This document shows positions 19,389-28,396 of a DNA stretch of 64,000 bases, one piece after another. Numbering within the stretch: the first letter of the stretch is position 1; the number at the start of each line of letters is the position of its first letter. The DNA comes from Thioploca ingrica (GTDB lineage Bacteria > Pseudomonadota > Gammaproteobacteria > Beggiatoales > Beggiatoaceae). The notes beneath the pieces were generated by a model. The model was not told where the DNA came from, searched no databases, and saw only the letters and a list, made by a program, of their open reading frames with translations. Both the position numbers and the translations under genes were made by a program. The DNA is taken from assembly GCA_000828835.1 (NCBI GenBank), contig AP014633.1, positions 2,046,001-2,110,000 on the forward strand. Reading direction: 5' to 3'.

Positions 19389-20252
19389 CTATTTCTCCAA
19401 TTGTTGAATTTCGGCGAGAGATAAACCGGTGATTTTGGCTATCAAAGCGATTGGTAGATTTTCAGCTAACATCGCTCGGGCGGTGCTTAGTTTTTCTTCA
19501 TGACGCCCTTCCTGTTTAGCACTTTCAATCGATTCCCGCTCATTCATGCGATTGAGCAGAAAGCGCTCATAAGCTTGGCGTTCTCGTGGCGACATCTTCA
19601 TAACGGCTAACTTGTCTTTTGCTTGTTGAATATGCTTGGCTTGGAATTCGGGTTTTACTTCTGAGTGTTTAAGTAAATAAATCCATTCATCTAAATCCGA
19701 TTGGATAATATCCTGAAATTTCTCCACTTCTATCAAGTAATATTCGGGAAACAAGTTTTTAGCGGTAATGAATTCTAACCCGAGCAGAGCGGCTTGGCGG
19801 TGTTTTTTGAGTTCTAAACGGGAATGATTATTTAAACCATAAAATTCGGTGGTACCATGAAAAACGTAGTCGGTTTCACCTTCACCCAATAAAAAATATA
19901 AGATACTGACGGAAATGATCTTTTTAATCTGGTCATAATCATCGCCCAGTTGCATGTGTTCAACAATGAGTTTGGAGGTACCGTATAACATTCTTTCCAA
20001 ATAGTGAATTTCTCGATTGCTTTGCACTTCAATGATGATTAACTCATGATTGACATTTTCTACCAGGAGATCGACACGGTTAAATTTATCCAGGCGATCG
20101 TCTTGATTGGATTCGCTTTCGAGCAAGGACAGAATTCGGATCTCTTGGCGGAGTAAGGCGCTGAGAAACCCTTCTAAAATATCAAAGTTGGCTTTATCTC
20201 TGAGAAGATATTTGATGGCCCAGTCAAAGCTAACTAAGGGGCGAATGTTCAT
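19389..20252 (-). CDS. Rpn-family recombination-promoting nuclease / PD-(D/E)XK transposase-like
   Basis: A 287-residue protein of the Rpn/YhgA-like group. It begins with SFDWAIKYLLRD. The nuclease core has a D in NRVDLLVENVNHELIIIEVQ, where D, E and Q fit the PD-(D/E)XK active site (roughly residues 80-98). A helical C-terminus rich in charged residues ends with the short helix LSLAEIQQLEK. Members cut DNA and promote recombination and are often abundant in filamentous sulfur bacteria and cyanobacteria. The stop lies two bases from the start of the haemagglutinin remnant. Confidence 0.85.
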   Translation of the reverse strand: MNIRPLVSFDWAIKYLLRDKANFDILEGFLSALLRQEIRILSLLESESNQDDRLDKFNRVDLLVENVNHELIIIEVQSNREIHYLERMLYGTSKLIVEHMQLGDDYDQIKKIISVSILYFLLGEGETDYVFHGTTEFYGLNNHSRLELKKHRQAALLGLEFITAKNLFPEYYLIEVEKFQDIIQSDLDEWIYLLKHSEVKPEFQAKHIQQAKDKLAVMKMSPRERQAYERFLLNRMNERESIESAKQEGRHEEKLSTARAMLAENLPIALIAKITGLSLAEIQQLEK

Positions 20253-20282
20253 GAATGTATCTCCATAAAATTTGGGTTCAAA

Positions 20283-21019
20283 CTATAACCAATTACCAAT
20301 CAACAGAAAGGGGGCCCAATAGGCCGGATGTCGATACGCTGAAGTAGCGGCTAATGTTTGCTGCGCTTGTTGCAATGCTTGGGCATGTGACCACTGCGGC
20401 TGGTTGAGTAAATTACGGTAAAGTTCTACGATTAATCATGAAGTAGATTCGTTATTGACGAACCATAAACTAGCTATGGCACTTTTGGCGCCGGCTTTAA
20501 TTGCCACCCCTGTTAATCTTAACGCTGCCCATTCATCATCGACTGCAGTTTGACCGGCGCTTAGCGTTAATAACTCCACCGAATTATTTCGTATCTAGCT
20601 GAAATAAAATTAAATTTTTAATTTAACCATCGTGAGTTTATCGTCTCCTCCGGTTGTTGCATAGCTAATAAAACATCACTTAACTGGCTAGCTAGCAATA
20701 TTTTTTTCTCCGGGATAATGGATTGGGCACGAGACAAAGTATCTTGAAGAACTTTATACGCTTGAGCATAATTGCCCACGGTTTGGTAGGCAGTTGCTAA
20801 CTGAATTGAAAGGTCGATAAATTTAGGGTGATTTGCCTTAGTTTGCTGACGACTTAATTCCAAATCCGCGGTAGATTGGGCAAATTCGGCTGGTTGGAAA
20901 TCGACTTGGGATTGTGGTGATAAAACAGCAGCAGTGACCGGAATCGGAGTTGAAATAACGATACCAAATAATACCGTTCGCCAAAGAACGCCACACGGGG
21001 AAAATTGAAAGGTAAACAT
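20283..21019 (-). pseudogene. Core-deleted TPR-CHAT protein gene
   Basis: The 5' part (21019 to 20618) encodes a signal-like hydrophobic N-terminus (about residues 9-32) and one or two TPR-like helices (LATAYQTVGNYAQAYKVLQ). The 3' part, in a different frame between about 20585 and 20283, encodes the end of a CHAT domain. There SVELLTLSAGQTAVDDEWAA and AIKAGAKSAIASLWFVNNES precede YRHPAYWAPFLLIGNWL. An internal TGA interrupts it, and the usual catalytic cysteine of the SACQT motif is glycine. Most TPRs and half of the CHAT domain are deleted. Non-functional. Confidence 0.8.
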
Positions 21020-21038
21020 ATTCTTTCTCCAAAATATC

Positions 21039-21068
21039 TTGACTTTTGTGGTTAAATAGTATTATACT
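21039..21068 (+). promoter_or_regulatory. Candidate sigma-70 promoter for the DUF928 gene
   Basis: TTGACT at 21039-21044 and TATACT at 21063-21068 are separated by 18 bases and point toward the DUF928 gene that begins at 21212. The match to the consensus is five and five of six. A leader of about 140 bases is implied. Confidence 0.4.
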
Positions 21069-21211
21069 GCTACTAATATTTTAGAATGATGGTAATGACC
21101 AAAATTGACAAGAATATTCTAGAATACTTCGTTTTACTAGTTAAAATAAAGCATTTTTTGGTAGGTTTTGTAAAGTGTGATTGACTTTCATTAATTTGAG
21201 GAAAATTTATA

Positions 21212-21928
21212 ATGTGTAACTATCCAATGAACTTATTTAGTCTGATTGTAGGGATATTCACTGCTGTATTTAGCTTTACTATTCAGGCCAATAATGTTGT
21301 TTTCAATCCCCCGGTAGAATTAGCCAACATCTCCCTAGCAAGAACCCATTCCCAACCCAGTTTTTCTCGGGGTTCACGCGGTTCTCGCGGAATGTGTAAC
21401 ACGGTAAATGAGGATTTCTCCTTGCGAGTACTGGTACCCGGTGCTGGTTTTACGACGGCTAAACAACCCCATTTGTATTGGTCAATTTCTAGCCCACTGT
21501 CAGCTGACCTCGTTTTTACTCTCATACCGGTTATGGCTCCTGGCTCATTCGATTATCCGGAACCGTTGATAGATAAAACGATAGCTAAGTCTGTGAAAGC
21601 TGGTATTCACTCGCTATCGCTGGCTGATTATGGAGTCAGTTTAGAGGAAAATCGTGAATATGAATGGTCCGTTTCGATTATATGTGACCCGAATAACCCT
21701 TCACTCAATATGAGTGCTACTGGTAAAATCAAACGGATAAAACCGCCGACCGACTTAGAAGCCAGGATTAAATCAGTCAACCAAGAACAGTTGGTTGCTG
21801 TTTATGCCCAAAATGGAATATGGTATGACGCGCTTGACACTTTATCTCAATTAATTGCCCAAAATGGGAATAATGAGAACTTACGTAAAATCCAGGTGAG
21901 TTTATTGAAACAAGTCGAGATGAAATAA
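21212..21928 (+). CDS. DUF928 family protein
   Basis: A 238-residue exported protein. The N-terminal hydrophobic stretch LFSLIVGIFTAVFSFTIQA is a signal peptide. An arginine/glycine/serine-rich stretch (FSRGSRGSRGMC) leads into the DUF928 core, with LRVLVPGAGFTTAKQPHLYW and a later EYEWSVSIICD. GAGGA precedes the start by about ten bases. DUF928 genes commonly accompany CHAT-TPR and haemagglutinin-type genes in cyanobacteria and sulfur bacteria, and remnants of both lie immediately upstream here. The biochemical role is unknown. Confidence 0.75.
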   Translation: MCNYPMNLFSLIVGIFTAVFSFTIQANNVVFNPPVELANISLARTHSQPSFSRGSRGSRGMCNTVNEDFSLRVLVPGAGFTTAKQPHLYWSISSPLSADLVFTLIPVMAPGSFDYPEPLIDKTIAKSVKAGIHSLSLADYGVSLEENREYEWSVSIICDPNNPSLNMSATGKIKRIKPPTDLEARIKSVNQEQLVAVYAQNGIWYDALDTLSQLIAQNGNNENLRKIQVSLLKQVEMK

Positions 21929-22166
21929 CGAACTGGGAACAAAACTTAGCCAAGTTTGGTGCGTTACGGCTGACACCTAACGCACCTGATACTGCACTGA
22001 CCAATTTTCTCAATCAACTTTTACCGCCCCATCATCAAATACATAGCAAGTTAGCTTAACTTATGCGCGCCCTACATGGCTAAAAAAAATCCATTTTCTA
22101 GTTGTTGCTTCAGATGGGAGTTTACAATTCTTTGAAAGAACATTCTTTTGAATGAAGTTTTAATGT

Positions 22167-22913
22167 ATGCGCTACAATAATTTAATTGCTGGTATTTTAC
22201 TAGGATTTTTCTGGATTTCGCCGGTTTTTGCTACACGAAAAGTATTACAACCGTTCCAATGTCAACCCGTCTCCTCTCCAGAAAATGAGCTAAAATTATG
22301 CGTACTTAATTTGAGTGAAGATGAAGCACAATGGTTTATTTTAAAAGAGACCAGACTGAGTGAAAGAATTCCGGTTGCTCCCCAATCTCTCTCAACTGTT
22401 GATGATTTTCAAATTTCACCGACACAGTCGTTTTTAGCGATTGTATCCGTTGGCGAAGGGCATCCTATTTTAGATGTAGTTGATTTAAAACGTTTACTTG
22501 AGCACAAAATAGTAAAATCGTTACTTTCTATTAATCCTTATCCCGGTTTCATTCACATTGAAAAATGGCAAAAAGAACAGTTAATCGTTGTAACTGATAG
22601 ATTATTAACTTATTCTACATCAGCCGAAACCGAGAAGAGTTACCCACTGGGTTTACCTGAAGGGGAAAAATTTGCCTTAGAAATTGCTACCGGAAAAATT
22701 ACGCCTTTAACGCCTCATGCCCGAAATCCGATACGTTTCTATTCTCAACAGTTATATAATTCTCATCAATGGGAAGTGGCTGAAGCGATTACCGCTTTAG
22801 TAAGTTTACAGGCTGGTAAAGCCATTCCAATTTTGCAACAAGCCCTTAAGCATCATCAAGACGCTGAAATTAAGAAAGCATTACGTGAGGCTATTGAAAA
22901 ATTGACACGGTAA
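22167..22913 (+). CDS. Exported hypothetical protein with HEAT-like C-terminus
   Basis: A 248-residue protein I do not recognise. An N-terminal signal peptide (IAGILLGFFWISPVFA) is followed by a segment of mixed strands. At the C-terminus, two amphipathic helix pairs (WEVAEAITALVSLQAGKAIP and ILQQALKHHQDAEIKKALRE) resemble a HEAT repeat. It lies 240 bases after the DUF928 gene and on the same strand. It may belong to the same secreted locus, but nothing ties it to a function. Confidence 0.6.
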   Translation: MRYNNLIAGILLGFFWISPVFATRKVLQPFQCQPVSSPENELKLCVLNLSEDEAQWFILKETRLSERIPVAPQSLSTVDDFQISPTQSFLAIVSVGEGHPILDVVDLKRLLEHKIVKSLLSINPYPGFIHIEKWQKEQLIVVTDRLLTYSTSAETEKSYPLGLPEGEKFALEIATGKITPLTPHARNPIRFYSQQLYNSHQWEVAEAITALVSLQAGKAIPILQQALKHHQDAEIKKALREAIEKLTR

Positions 22914-22994
22914 CTGTTTTAAATTTTCGGAGAAAAGCAATTAATGTTTACTGACCGTTACCCACCTTTGCTACAACCGCTTGATCTAGAGCCT

Positions 22995-23066
22995 GTAGGA
23001 TGCGGTGAAGCTCTGTGAACCGCATCAATCGTGAAGTGATGCGCTTCGTTCCTCAGCGCATCCTAC
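22995..23066. repeat. GTAGGATGCG inverted repeat
   Basis: GTAGGATGCG (22995-23004) and its exact reverse complement CGCATCCTAC (23057-23066) enclose shorter repeats of GTGAAG/CTTC type. It resembles the REP-like intergenic elements (GTAGGATGCG..CGCATCCTAC) common in gammaproteobacteria. Confidence 0.6.
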
Positions 23067-23127
23067 GCGGCTACCATTAAGTTAAGGATTCCCCTATTTG
23101 AAAAACAAAGGTATCTACACAATTTTT

Positions 23128-23237
23128 CTCGTTACCAAGTTCTACTTGGTAATGCTTGTTTGCCAAGCTCTGCTTGGTGAAGCGAGACAACACAACATGC
23201 GAAGCCGAACTTCGCCCAAGTAAAGCTTGGTAGCGAG
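23128..23237. repeat. Three CCAAG-N5-CTTGG hairpins inside an outer stem
   Basis: Three hairpins with the same CCAAG/CTTGG stem and a five-base loop (TTCTA, CTCTG, TAAAG) occur within 110 bases, centred near 23142, 23170 and 23223. The ends, CTCGTTACCAAG and CTTGGTAGCGAG, pair with a single G-T mismatch, so the whole block could fold as a cruciform. It lies in the 427-base gap before the helicase gene, in which no coding sequence is evident. Confidence 0.65.
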
Positions 23238-23340
23238 CTAATGGAAAAATATTTTAAAATAGTTCATTTCTTTGCTCTCCCCCCACTTCCAGTTATACTG
23301 ATAACCCATTTTTTATCCTGAGCCGATAGAATGACTTGCT

Positions 23341-26300
23341 ATGTCAGAATCCGCCTTGTCTTTACAATCACTGGAAAATATTCGGCAACGTTTACTTGAC
23401 CTATCAAAGCGAAATCAATTACTTAATTATAAAGAAAAATCGCGCACTCTCCAAATTACCCATCCCTCGCTAGCCATTATTTTTAATAAATTGGTGCTGG
23501 AAGGTAAAAATCTGCGCTTGATCGCACAACCCGCGTCTAAAAAAGCGCTAACCACGGATAAGGTTATCAACGTCAGCCGGGAGATTTTTCTACCGGTTGC
23601 TGAAACAGAACCACTGACGACATTAACAATCAAAAAATCAGCCGATAACGTCCTGACTGCACCTTATACCGAAGAAATATTGGAGCGGCGCTGTAAAAAA
23701 CTCGCGCAAGAAGCCAGGAGTGCCTTGGAAGAAACCGGCAGTCATTTGTTGTATCTCGCTATCGGTTTTTTGATTTGGTATGAAGATAAGAATTCCCCGG
23801 AACCGAACCCAGCACCGCTGATTCTGATTCCAGTCAAATTGGAACGTATTCATTTACCTAAATCAAGCACTTATCATTATTTTTTGTCTTATCGTGATGA
23901 GGAGATTGAAACCAATATTTCTCTAGCCGAAAAATTAGCCAATGACTTTAATTTAATTTTACCGATTTTCACCGAGGAAATGGAACCAGAAGGTTATTTA
24001 AAAGCAATTGCGCAAATGGTGAGTCATCTGCCGCGTTGGCAAGTTACCGCGGCTATTTATTTAGATTTTTTCAGCTTTACCAAATTACGCATGTATCAAG
24101 ATTTAAATGATAAGGTATGGCCAGAATCGGCAAAATTGAGTGAGAATATCAATATAAAACAACTGTTGCTAGGAAAAAAATCGCCAAATGAGCCAAAATA
24201 CCCGGAAACGCATCTTGACTTAGATCCGTTAACCAATAAAACCCCACTGATTTTAGATGCGGATAGTTCCCAACAACGGGTTATTATGGCCGCGTTATGG
24301 CGATCAACCCACTTGGTTGTAGAAGGGCCACCGGGTACGGGGAAATCACAAACGATTACCAATTTAATTGCGGCCGCTTTATCACAACATAAGTCGGTAT
24401 TATTTGTGGCTGAAAAAAAAGCAGCACTGGATGTCGTCAGAAACCGCTTAGATCAAGCAGAATTAGGTGAATTTTGTTTAGAATTGCATAGTCATAAAAG
24501 TCAAAAAAGTGAATTGCATACTGATTTAAGAAAACGTCTCACTAAAGAATATGCTGAAGTGAGCCAATTAGAGCAGGATATTGAAGAACTGAATGTACAA
24601 AAACAACAACTGCTCGCTTATTCCCGCTTAGTGAATACGCCCGTTGGTCCCAATCAAGAGAAAATCTATGAAATTTTTTGGAAAGTTGAACGGTTACGGA
24701 GTGAATTACAACAAAAACCGCTTTCTTTTGCCATCAATAATCCTTTTTTCTACAACCGCGATGAATTTAATCACAAAATCCACAAATTAACCGAATTCGC
24801 TGGACAATACGCTACCCTCTCTTCAACCGTGATTCAAGATTGGCAGGGTTTTAGACCAACACAAATTTGGCCAGGTGACGAGAAACTGATTCATCCTATT
24901 CTGGATACTCTGCTATCAACTACGCAAACCCATCAAGCTTATGTAGATAATTTAATTACTGAAACCAAAATTCCATTAGAGCCTACTTTAAATACCTTAC
25001 AAGCTTTAACAACCATTGATATCAAGTTGCTGGAACAAATGCCAACTAACTTTGAAGCCTCAATAGCGCTCGCTTTACTGAACCCAGATACACTTAACTC
25101 AGTTCGACAATTTTACCGCCAACAACAAAAATATCACCAACTATTCAAACAAGCCATCGCTATCTTAAAACATGAACAATATCCGTTGGCTTCACTGCAA
25201 CAACTTGAGCAAGTTACTCAGCAGTTACGCCAGTTAGGCTTTAACAATGAATCACCGGATGAATTAAACTTTTTTCTGGCGAGTGCTGAGCGGATTCATG
25301 AGAAATTACAATCTTTATTAAATAATCCGGATTCAGTCGCCAATTTTCTCAAATTTCTGCAATTGCGCCAATTGGCTAACCAAGTACCGCCTACTCTCAT
25401 CCTCAACAAACATCCGGCTCATGCCCTGGAAACAACATCGTTAATTTTTAAACATGCCCGGCAAACTTTTACTCAGTTAGCTAAACAATGGCGTGCGCAA
25501 GAAGCCGATTTTTTATTAAGTAAATTACCGGCTGCTGAACAGATTACGCAGTTAATTGATGAATTGCGTCGCTACAAAGCCAATTGGTTAGCTTGGTTAT
25601 CAGTCGATTATCGACAAACTAAGAAAGCGATTAAAAAATTCCTCGTTGCCCCGCATTTATTTAATAAACGCGAATTATTGGATAAATTAGCCAATTTAGT
25701 GGTTCTCAAACGCCAACTGGAACAAGAAACTCAACGCGAGCAATACCAACAATTATTTGGTCCGCTTTTTCAGGGAGTCGATACCGATTGGAATCAATTG
25801 CAACAACACATTGATTGGGCACAACAACTCGGTCAGGTGTTAGGTTCTGTTGAACAAGCTCAAGAATTATTAGCCACCCAAGCGGATCCGTGTGGCTATC
25901 TGTTAAAAAGTACAGCGGTTATTTACGAACAATGGCTGCGAGTGACCAAAGTGGCTGAACAATTAAAAGTGTCATTTGATTCTCATTTACCAGTTAGCGA
26001 ATTTGTAGAAAAAATCATGGCGCAGCGGCGTTGGCTAATGGAGATACTCTTGATTTGGCAACAATGGCCCCTTCTCACGGATAAACCGATTATTTCCATT
26101 CAAGGCGCCGTTCAGAATTTACTGACCGCTTGGCAATTACGAGATAACAACCCACATCACCCGGTTTTAGAAGCATTCATGGGTAACGCTTTTATCGGCA
26201 TTGAAACCAATATCACTCGTTGGATAGCGATGGCTGATTGGCTCACTCAACTGCAAACAGTTGGTCATCTGCCGCTGGAAATTTTGCGTTGGATAATGAC

Positions 26301-28269
26301 AGACAGCACCGTAGAGAAAATAGCCCAATTTCAAGAATTATTCCAGCGAACCCAACGCTATCTCGATATCCTCACCGAGCAATGTCAACAACTAGAAAAT
26401 TTTGGCCAATTGGATCGTACCGTTTGGTTTAAATGCGCTGAACAACCTGGTTCACTGAGCCAAATTATTCATACGATTCAATCGGGTTTAAACTCAGTCA
26501 ACGAGTTAGGCAGCTTAGCGACTTGCTACTTTTTAAAACAAGAAGTCGATAAAATGGGTTTACAAGTCATTAGTGAAGCGGTGATGACGCAACAAATTCA
26601 ACCGCTACAAGCACCGCTGCATTTTCAGTACGCGATTTATCAAAGTATGGCGCGAGAACTTATCCACCGGCATAGTTTATTAGCGACTTTCACGCGAAGT
26701 GGTTATGAAGATGTGCGGCAACGTTTTGCGGAATTAGATAAAAAATTACTCAAGACAACTCGACAACATATCGCCTATCAAATTGCGCAGCGAGCCATTC
26801 CAGCCGGCAATAATAGTGGTCGAGTGGGCAATTTTACCGAAAAGGCGCTGCTAGAACATGAACTCAATAAAAAACGGCGCCATATTCCCATTCGTCAATT
26901 AGTGAGACGCGCTAGCCAAGCTTTACAAGCCATCAAACCGTGTTTCATGATGAGTCCATTATCCGTTGCGCATTATTTACCGCCGGGGCAAATTGAATTT
27001 GATTTACTGATTATGGATGAAGCTTCCCAAATTCGTCCAGAAGATGCTTTGGGAGCGATTGCCCGCAGTAAACAAATTGTCATTGTGGGTGATCCGAAAC
27101 AATTACCGCCCACACCTTTTTTTGAACGCTTAGTTGAAGCCGAAGAGAATCAAATTGAAACCACTTGGGATGGACAAGAATCGATTTTAGACTTGGGTTT
27201 AAACCTCTACCGTAAGGAGCGGTTAAGTTGGCATTATCGTTCTAAACATGAGAGTTTGATTGCTTTTTCCAATCAACATTTTTATGACAATGAATTAATT
27301 GTTTTTCCAGCACCTCATCAGCAAAATAGCGATTATGGGGTTCAGTTACGTTATGTCGCCGGGGCCACTTATCAACAAGGCTATAACTTAACCGAAGCCG
27401 AAGCCGTGGTAGCTGCTGTAGCCGAACATTTTAGTCATCATCCCCAGTTAAGTTTAGGGGTTGCCACGGTTAATTTAAAACAACAAGAATTAATTAGTGA
27501 CGTCTTAGATCAATTTTGTCAGCAAGCGACGGGATTAGAAGAACAAATTAAAGCGACAGAAACCAGTGCTGAACCCTTTTTTATTAAAAACTTAGAAAAT
27601 GTCCAAGGTGATGAGCGCGATGTGATTTTTATTTCCACTACTTATGGGCCAGATTCACCCACCGGGCGAATTTTCCAACGATTTGGGCCGATTAACCATG
27701 ACATGGGATGGCGACGGCTTAACGTGATTTTTACTCGCGCAAAACAACGGTTAGTTTTATTTACGGTTTTACGTTCTCGCGATATTCATCCCACCCTGGA
27801 ATCGAAGCGTGGTGTGCTCATTTTAAAAAAATATTTAGAATACGCCGAAAGTAGCGGCCAATTAGCCGAGCAGAAGAGGATGACGGGCAAAGCACCAGAC
27901 AGTGATTTTGAAATAGCCGTGGCACACTTGCTCCACCAACAGGGTTATCAAACAGTACCACAAGTGGGCGTAGCTGGGTTCCGTATTGATATTGGGGTTT
28001 GTCATCCACAACGTCCGCATGAGTACATTTTAGGCATCGAATGTGATGGTGCTAGTTATCATTCTGCTAAATCAATTCGCGATCGTGACCGACTTCGCCA
28101 AGCGATTCTCGAACGTAAAGGCTGGAAAATTCATCGGATTTGGTCAATAGATTGGTTTAAAAATCGGGAGACAGAAGTGAAGCGATTGCTAGAGGTATTA
28201 GCTTCACTGAAGACAGAGGATGATAGTAGCTTCACTACCATCAATTTAAAAAGTTCCCCCTTTAGCTAG
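23341..28269 (+). CDS. DUF4011-SF1 helicase-PD-(D/E)XK nuclease protein
   Basis: A 1642-residue multidomain protein. The N-terminus (LENIRQRLLDLSKRNQLLNY) is a DUF4011 domain. Helicase motif I, EGPPGTGKSQTITNLI, is at about residues 328-343. A roughly 880-residue, glutamine- and leucine-rich helical insert follows. Then come motif II LLIMDEASQIRPEDAL (about 1221-1236), motif III VGDPKQLPPT, motif IV YRSKHESLIAFSN, and motifs V/VI ENVQGDERDVIFIS and LNVIFTRAKQRL. The C-terminus (about 1515-1615) is a Vsr/MTES_1575-like nuclease fold with GIECDGASYH and a following RDRDRLR. This architecture matches single-protein anti-phage helicase-nucleases. All motifs look intact. Confidence 0.88.
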   Translation: MSESALSLQSLENIRQRLLDLSKRNQLLNYKEKSRTLQITHPSLAIIFNKLVLEGKNLRLIAQPASKKALTTDKVINVSREIFLPVAETEPLTTLTIKKSADNVLTAPYTEEILERRCKKLAQEARSALEETGSHLLYLAIGFLIWYEDKNSPEPNPAPLILIPVKLERIHLPKSSTYHYFLSYRDEEIETNISLAEKLANDFNLILPIFTEEMEPEGYLKAIAQMVSHLPRWQVTAAIYLDFFSFTKLRMYQDLNDKVWPESAKLSENINIKQLLLGKKSPNEPKYPETHLDLDPLTNKTPLILDADSSQQRVIMAALWRSTHLVVEGPPGTGKSQTITNLIAAALSQHKSVLFVAEKKAALDVVRNRLDQAELGEFCLELHSHKSQKSELHTDLRKRLTKEYAEVSQLEQDIEELNVQKQQLLAYSRLVNTPVGPNQEKIYEIFWKVERLRSELQQKPLSFAINNPFFYNRDEFNHKIHKLTEFAGQYATLSSTVIQDWQGFRPTQIWPGDEKLIHPILDTLLSTTQTHQAYVDNLITETKIPLEPTLNTLQALTTIDIKLLEQMPTNFEASIALALLNPDTLNSVRQFYRQQQKYHQLFKQAIAILKHEQYPLASLQQLEQVTQQLRQLGFNNESPDELNFFLASAERIHEKLQSLLNNPDSVANFLKFLQLRQLANQVPPTLILNKHPAHALETTSLIFKHARQTFTQLAKQWRAQEADFLLSKLPAAEQITQLIDELRRYKANWLAWLSVDYRQTKKAIKKFLVAPHLFNKRELLDKLANLVVLKRQLEQETQREQYQQLFGPLFQGVDTDWNQLQQHIDWAQQLGQVLGSVEQAQELLATQADPCGYLLKSTAVIYEQWLRVTKVAEQLKVSFDSHLPVSEFVEKIMAQRRWLMEILLIWQQWPLLTDKPIISIQGAVQNLLTAWQLRDNNPHHPVLEAFMGNAFIGIETNITRWIAMADWLTQLQTVGHLPLEILRWIMTDSTVEKIAQFQELFQRTQRYLDILTEQCQQLENFGQLDRTVWFKCAEQPGSLSQIIHTIQSGLNSVNELGSLATCYFLKQEVDKMGLQVISEAVMTQQIQPLQAPLHFQYAIYQSMARELIHRHSLLATFTRSGYEDVRQRFAELDKKLLKTTRQHIAYQIAQRAIPAGNNSGRVGNFTEKALLEHELNKKRRHIPIRQLVRRASQALQAIKPCFMMSPLSVAHYLPPGQIEFDLLIMDEASQIRPEDALGAIARSKQIVIVGDPKQLPPTPFFERLVEAEENQIETTWDGQESILDLGLNLYRKERLSWHYRSKHESLIAFSNQHFYDNELIVFPAPHQQNSDYGVQLRYVAGATYQQGYNLTEAEAVVAAVAEHFSHHPQLSLGVATVNLKQQELISDVLDQFCQQATGLEEQIKATETSAEPFFIKNLENVQGDERDVIFISTTYGPDSPTGRIFQRFGPINHDMGWRRLNVIFTRAKQRLVLFTVLRSRDIHPTLESKRGVLILKKYLEYAESSGQLAEQKRMTGKAPDSDFEIAVAHLLHQQGYQTVPQVGVAGFRIDIGVCHPQRPHEYILGIECDGASYHSAKSIRDRDRLRQAILERKGWKIHRIWSIDWFKNRETEVKRLLEVLASLKTEDDSSFTTINLKSSPFS

Positions 28270-28396
28270 AGTGAAGCTTAGAATAGATAGAGCGTATTAG
28301 CGAGAAACCCATCCATTTCAAAGTTGGTGTTCGGGAATGTTGGGTTTTGTTGCGTTCTACAACGCATAGCACGGAAACATTTGTGCCCAATGCGCT

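Noticed and set aside
21929..22059. Possible coding tail (LAKFGALRLTPNAPDTALTN) after the DUF928 gene
   Set aside because: The stretch is short, has no start and no recognisable family; it may be a remnant but cannot be supported.
23128..23237. CRISPR-like appearance of repeated CCAAG/CTTGG units
   Set aside because: Units are short hairpins with no constant spacer length and no repeat-spacer pattern; no cas gene is present.
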